A DNA stretch of 64,000 bases from the NCBI GenBank assembly GCA_017893485.1, contig CM030361.1:307611224-307675223 (forward strand), given 5' to 3'. The notes beneath the pieces are model-generated. The model was given only the letters and a program-made list of their open reading frames with translations. It was not told where the DNA came from and searched no databases. Shown here piece after piece: positions 59,661 through 64,000 of this stretch (the stretch's first letter is position 1; every line of letters begins with the position of its first letter). The position numbers were made by a program, and so were the translations under genes. The stretch comes from Hemerocallis citrina (Eukaryota > Streptophyta > Magnoliopsida > Asparagales > Asphodelaceae).

Positions 59661-59983
59661 AGTTACACTTGAAAATTTTTCTAGGAAACTTGGCCATAGT
59701 TAGCACGTGTTCAGCATGTGGACTCATGACGTCATGGTTGTGGAAATCAAGGCGCCGAAATCTCATCCACCGTTGGATCAAGATCAGAAGGTTGAGATTA
59801 CTTTGTGAACTTCGAGGTATTTTCCTTTGCCTCTATATGCCTCCACCTCCCATCTCATTTTTCATCTTGCTCACTCCCTCTCTAACTTTCAGAGCTTCTC
59901 TCTCTAGGCACTATTCCGTCAACGACGATAGTTTCTTCGGCATATTCTCTGGCACTGGAAAATAAGTTAGTAAGTTTAACATT

Positions 59984-62170
59984 ATATTGAGGGCTCAGTC
60001 CAATTCTTCGGCCTCTACGTCTGATCGGGGCGGTGCCATTTGTCTCAGCGACTCCTTGAGTTGGGAAGCATTCGAAGAGGGTATGAAAGTGTACAATCCC
60101 GAGCCGCTCCGAACTCGCAAGCCCTTCATCGTGGAGTCAAGCGACTCTGAGGTAGGTGTCGAAGAGGTGGACATGGTTGGTGGGTGAGAAGTGGATGATG
60201 AGGGCGAAGGAGACGAGGAGGAGGATGAGGGCATTAACGAAGAGGGTGATGCTTTAGATAAAACTTCTTCACCAGGACCCCAAACCGAGCCTTTCACCCC
60301 AAAGGTTGCCCGAACGAATAAGCTAAAGTGGACCCATCCAGATAGCCCTGCGGACCCACCCGAATTCCTCCTAAAACATAGACTAGACGTTCCCTATCTT
60401 CTGCAACTGGTTTCGATTATGATGTACTCGGATGATTTTAAGAACAAAGTTCGGTATGGAGTGTGGCCCTCTTCTCCGAGCCGACCGAAATTGAAGATTG
60501 ATGAGGAACAGAGCGTAGTGGCGAGCACTGAACTTCTCCTGATATGGTAGAGATATTTCATTCCCCTAGAGTATGAGTTGATGGTGCCGAACCCTGGGCT
60601 TCGACCTGCTGACACCGTAGCTGAATGGTTTTGTATGTTTTAGGTGGATGCATTTGATTCAGGGTTGAGGCTGCCATTGCATCTGTTTGTTAATGAGGTG
60701 TTAAACTAGGGCAGTCTAATTTCTATGCAGTACGGTCCCAATTCTTGGAAGCAACTGGTGTACTACATCCTGCTTAGCAAAAAGAGAGGGGTGCCACTGA
60801 AGCTGAAGTATTTCTAAGCCGCTCTTAGTGAGTGTTCGTCGTCGATGCATGAGTGCATATATTACGTCTCTTCTCGGCCTCATAACAAAGTAATTCATGA
60901 TCAGCCAAATTCTATTAAGGGGTGGAAGAACAGGTACTTTATTATTCAGAGTCAAACTCCATGAGATATTCTGACCACATGGGCCTTCTACAAACCGAAC
61001 CTCAAGCCTTCGAAGGGAAATGAGCTTACAGAAGAGGAGTGGGACGACGTGAAACGGGTCACTGGGGGCAAGAGCATTTGTTAGCAGACCGTGCACAAGA
61101 GGCACCTAGCCCGGATTAGACCGAGCTCTACCGATCCCTGGTTTGTTTCCTTTTTCCTTGCATCTTTTCCCTTCGTTCTCATAACTTTGATTTTCATTTG
61201 CAGCCATGGAAGACGTCGAGATTGAGTAGAGGAGGGCCCAATTGGAGAAGAAGACTTCCGAGCAATCGAAGCATAAGAAGAGGCCACCTCATGGAGGCTC
61301 TGAAGGGACTTCCGACCCGAAGTTCAAGAAGTCGAAGGTTTCCACGGTACCGGGAACTCCGAGATCGATGAAGATGGTATCGAGCTCCAGTAACCTTAAG
61401 GTTGCTAAGCTGTTGACAAAGGGTGTCCCGCCCATCAAGCCCTCGACCGAGGTACCCATAGCAGTCGATGCGGTGGAGCACCTCGCTACGCCCCACGACT
61501 GGGAGGGCTTTGCCATTGAGACTACTGAGTCATGTCACATGAGGTGGGCTCAGGACGATATGGTGGTAAGTGCGAAAGAATTTCGTAACTTCAATTTTCA
61601 TTCTCCTGAAAATTTCTTAGTCTTAGCCCCTCGTTTACAAGCGAAAATTGTCGAGGCCCAGTTGAGGAAACTGGCCGCTCTAGAGCTCCAGCGGGAAGTA
61701 AAGAATGCTCAGTGTTATGAGCGTGAAATTAAGGAGCAAAAGATGTGGGCCTATGACGCCGATGCTCACAAGTGGCCTATTCATGCGGAACTGATCTCCC
61801 TTGCCGAAGCCAAGCTTGGAGGAAGAAGGAGATGGAGGCAGAGATTGAGAAAAATCTTAAGGAGGTGAGGGCCGCCGCCATGGACAAGGTCATCTAGTTC
61901 CAGGAACAAAGCCTATCATTGGGCCATTGAGAACGTGCTACGCAAGTATCCCTAGTGTGACCTCGAGGAATTTCATTATTCGATGAAGTTCGACGAGCCT
62001 CCGCCAAACCCTGGGAGATACGAAGAAAAGGACGATGCTCACCAGCCTGGTGAGGAGGAGGAACAACCAGTGGTTGACCCTGCAGCTGACTCGCGGGGTG
62101 CGTTGATGTGCTCCCCTCCACTTAGCAGTAGCTTTCTCCTATTTTGTTTTTTGCCTTTTGTATTTGCTGA
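59984..62170 (+). pseudogene. G2 antisense gene (putative gypsy-type transposon domain), broken
   Basis: It aligns with the G1 gene from its first residues (RAQSNSSASTSDRGG), but the start ATG reads ATA at 59984-59986. Central-domain text is present: YELMVPNPGLRPADTVAEW, FDSGLRLPLHLFVNEVLN, MQYGPNSWKQLVYYIL, HDQPNSIKGWKNRY. In-frame stops include about 60188, 60548, 60641 and 60707. The first intron (CCTG|GTTTGT to TTGCAG|CCATGG at 61203) and the second (ATGGTG|GTAAGT at about 61566) coincide with those of G1. A coiled-coil last exon follows, then a 3' UTR-like stretch starting GGGGACTGGCCACCGCAC, as in G1 and G3. Confidence 0.75.
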
Positions 62171-62299
62171 ATGGGGACTGGCCACCGCACTTTTTGTACC
62201 GTTTTTAAATAAATGGAAGAAACTTTTTTATGCCAACCTTTTTGCTAGGGACGTTTTGTGATTTGGCCAAGTCTATGAGGCTCGGAATGATTTTGTTTT

Positions 62300-62885
62300 T
62301 TCATGCCAGCTGACCGACCTTGTTTTGTCCGACCCTCGTAACGCCGAGCTTGAATGCCTTAGGGATCGCGTGAAATCCCTGGAGGCTAATTTGATGCGCT
62401 ATCGCAAAGAAGCTAGGGACAAAAAACGACCCTTACTTATTTCATGAACAAGTTGAAAGAACTGAGTTTGAAATCGGCCGGTCTGAATAAGCCGATTTCC
62501 GAGCGAAGCCTAGGTGACGCTGAGTCCAGATGGTTGAGATCTCTCTCTTCCATTCAACGCCCCACTTCAGTGTCGTTCCTTCGTGAGGTGATAGTGGAGA
62601 AGGAATTGGAAATCTAGAGATTGAAGGTAATGCTCGGAGTGGGTGGATCCCGAACCCATTCCTTAAGGAGCGGTTGGCCCTCCGATGGGGGTCCGTCTCT
62701 GACCCTGAGGCTAGAGCCGCTATGGAGACAGGGTGATGCTCAGAGTTCTGTTGCTGGAGCGTCCACCGTAGCGTCTCGGATCTTAATGGGCTCATTGGCG
62801 AGCAAACACGTTCAGATAGGCTCGAACTGGTTTGCATCAGTCTTAAGGCCCCTCAAGCGGAGGTGTAGGCCAAGTTTGTATTAGT
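62300..62885 (+). pseudogene. G2 second antisense ORF (coiled coil), broken
   Basis: Similar to 27893-27342 in G3. It has AELECLRDRVKSLEANLMRY, RKEARDK, a frameshift in an A-run at about 62424, then EVIVEKELEI followed by a stop, then MLGVGGSRTHSL. Function unknown. Confidence 0.55.
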
Positions 62886-63842
62886 GGTAAATTTCATACT
62901 TAGTGTAACTTTGTTGTAATTACAACCCATACAGCCCAGCCGATATTATCGATGAACTTCTATGTGTTGTAATAAAATAATCCTTCCGCTTTTCGAGCTT
63001 GGCTCCAATCTAAATGTGTTGGCTAGGTAGACCTGCTAAAGGGAGACGTTTCTCCTTCTAAGGAATTGAAGGATTGGAACATGAGACGTTTCGTCCTCCA
63101 AGTGAATTGATGGATCGTCATAAATGAGCCTTGTTGGAAGGTGAAACGTTTGGGCCTTGAGAGACGTATTGACGCCTTTCATAGCCATTGGATATGGGCG
63201 AATGGATGGGATTCGTCCACATTGGCATCATGACTATCGAGTTCCCCACTCCCCTTATGCTATATAAACCCTCCTCCATCCATTTCTCGTTTCTCAGTTC
63301 CCTGAGAGCTCTCATGACTGGTGGTTCTCCTATTTCCCGCTGACAGTTAGGGGTAGCGTCAATAAAGGCTGCTCTATCCCACACCGTCAATGGGTGGAAG
63401 AGGAACCGACTTGGGTCATGGAGCTCGAGGTCCTTGCCGTAGGCGAGGGCTGTAAATATAATTAAAACTTTCGCAAGGGCTAAGGTTCGAGTTCGACACC
63501 GAAAGACAGGGACTTGAGAGATTGAGAAATTTCTCCCTAGTGTTTGAGGTTGACACTGAGCAGCGAGGACGTGAGAGATTGAGGAATCTCTCATTATTCT
63601 GGAGAGTCGACGCCGAGGTTATGTCGAGCACTGAGCTTAGCGCGACAGACAGGGGCTGGTTAGAGATCGCCGTAGAGCGGCGAGTACCTGGGAGATTGAG
63701 AAATCTCTCATTTGGAGGAATAAATCTGAGATATTTTGACCTGTTTCGAAAAGAAAATTCATTGCTTTTATTCAATGCTTGAGAACATACAAAAGAAAAG
63801 AGGCGTAGTGCCTATTACAACAACAAACTCCTCTGTTAGTCC
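62886..63842. other. G2 spacer between antisense genes and pol
   Basis: Non-coding as far as I can see. GAGATTGAGAAATCTCTCA-type phrases recur at about 63515, 63575 and 63690, with GACGTTTCG-type phrases at 63046-63150. Confidence 0.5.
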
Positions 63843-64000
63843 TCATGGTCCCTTATGTAACTTAATAAGATGCTTTGCGTTCCAGGGTCTCTTGACTACC
63901 CTGTCCCCCAAGTTTTCGAGTCGGTTCATGCCTAGACGTACCACTTGGAAGACCTTATACAAGCCCTCACAGTTTAGGGCCAGTTTGCCTTTCTTGGTAG
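63843..64000 (-). CDS. G2 pol polyprotein, integrase C-terminus (partial)
   Basis: The minus strand encodes GKLALNCEGLYKVFQVVRLG, MNRLENLGDRVV and RPWNAKHLIKLHKGP, then TGA at 63845-63843. This is the C-terminal integrase segment of gypsy elements (family form: GKLxPxWEGPYxV ... RxWNAxHLKxYY). It is open within the window. The tail beyond the window decides whether pol is intact. Confidence 0.85.
   Translation of the reverse strand, partial: TKKGKLALNCEGLYKVFQVVRLGMNRLENLGDRVVKRPWNAKHLIKLHKGP

Larger units (their letters stand above)
58020..64000 (-). mobile_element. Tat-like Ty3/gypsy element G2, 3' part
   Basis: 3' LTR 58020-58472, polypurine tract, tandem array, antisense genes (plus strand 59984-62885), then the C-terminus of pol on the minus strand at 63843-64000. 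The rest of pol, gag and the 5' LTR lie beyond the window. The layout equals that of G1 and G3, with pol retained at least in part. Confidence 0.85.

Overview
This is nuclear DNA from a flowering plant. The evidence is spliceosomal introns, plant Ty3/gypsy, Ty1/copia, LINE, hAT, CACTA and Helitron elements, MITEs, and two recognisable plant WD40 genes. I cannot name the species; eudicot is a weak guess. No CRISPR array, rRNA or tRNA was seen. Most of the window is transposable elements, many nested, and several boundaries are fixed by target-site duplications (TSDs).

Layout. 1-4.23 kb: 5' part of a LINE on the minus strand (ORF1 with stop codons, start of the endonuclease). 4.23-15.2 kb: an intact eight-exon minus-strand gene for the nucleolar WD40 protein UTP7/WDR46 (545 codons), with two truncated tandem copies of its last exon and a fused piece of an RCC1-repeat gene. 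15.5-21.7 kb: MITE, Helitron, solo LTR and CACTA-end debris. 21.7-27 kb: a hAT (TTF/ZMYM1-like) transposase gene broken by a solo LTR. 27-45.85 kb: a truncated Tat-like gypsy element (called G3 here), split by a roughly 4 kb Tekay/Del-like solo LTR (30424-43470, TSD GATAT). That solo LTR is itself split by a young gypsy element, G1 (33604-42597, TSD ATTCC). 46.17-47.64 kb: an intact single-exon JINGUBANG-like WD40 gene, 320 bp downstream of the G3 LTR. 48.2-54.0 kb: two TIR elements, the first holding an internally deleted copia element and the second an unidentified captured exon. 54.0-57.8 kb: a CACTA end with a GAPDH exon nearby, MITEs embedded in (TA)n tracts, a Helitron and a local duplication. 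58.0-64 kb: the 3' part of another Tat-like gypsy element, G2, ending in the integrase C-terminus at the window edge.

How the parts relate. The three gypsy elements share one plan: 3' LTR, polypurine tract, a family-specific tandem array (about 176, 57 or 86 bp units), then a spliced gene on the strand opposite gag-pol. That antisense gene has a conserved central domain that I match to the 'putative gypsy type transposon' family, coiled coils, and the same two introns in all three elements. It is open in G1 (707 aa) and broken in G2 and G3. G1 has gag and a damaged protease but no RT or integrase, so it probably needs helper enzymes from a relative. The only two host genes that look functional are UTP7 (ribosome biogenesis) and the JINGUBANG-like gene.
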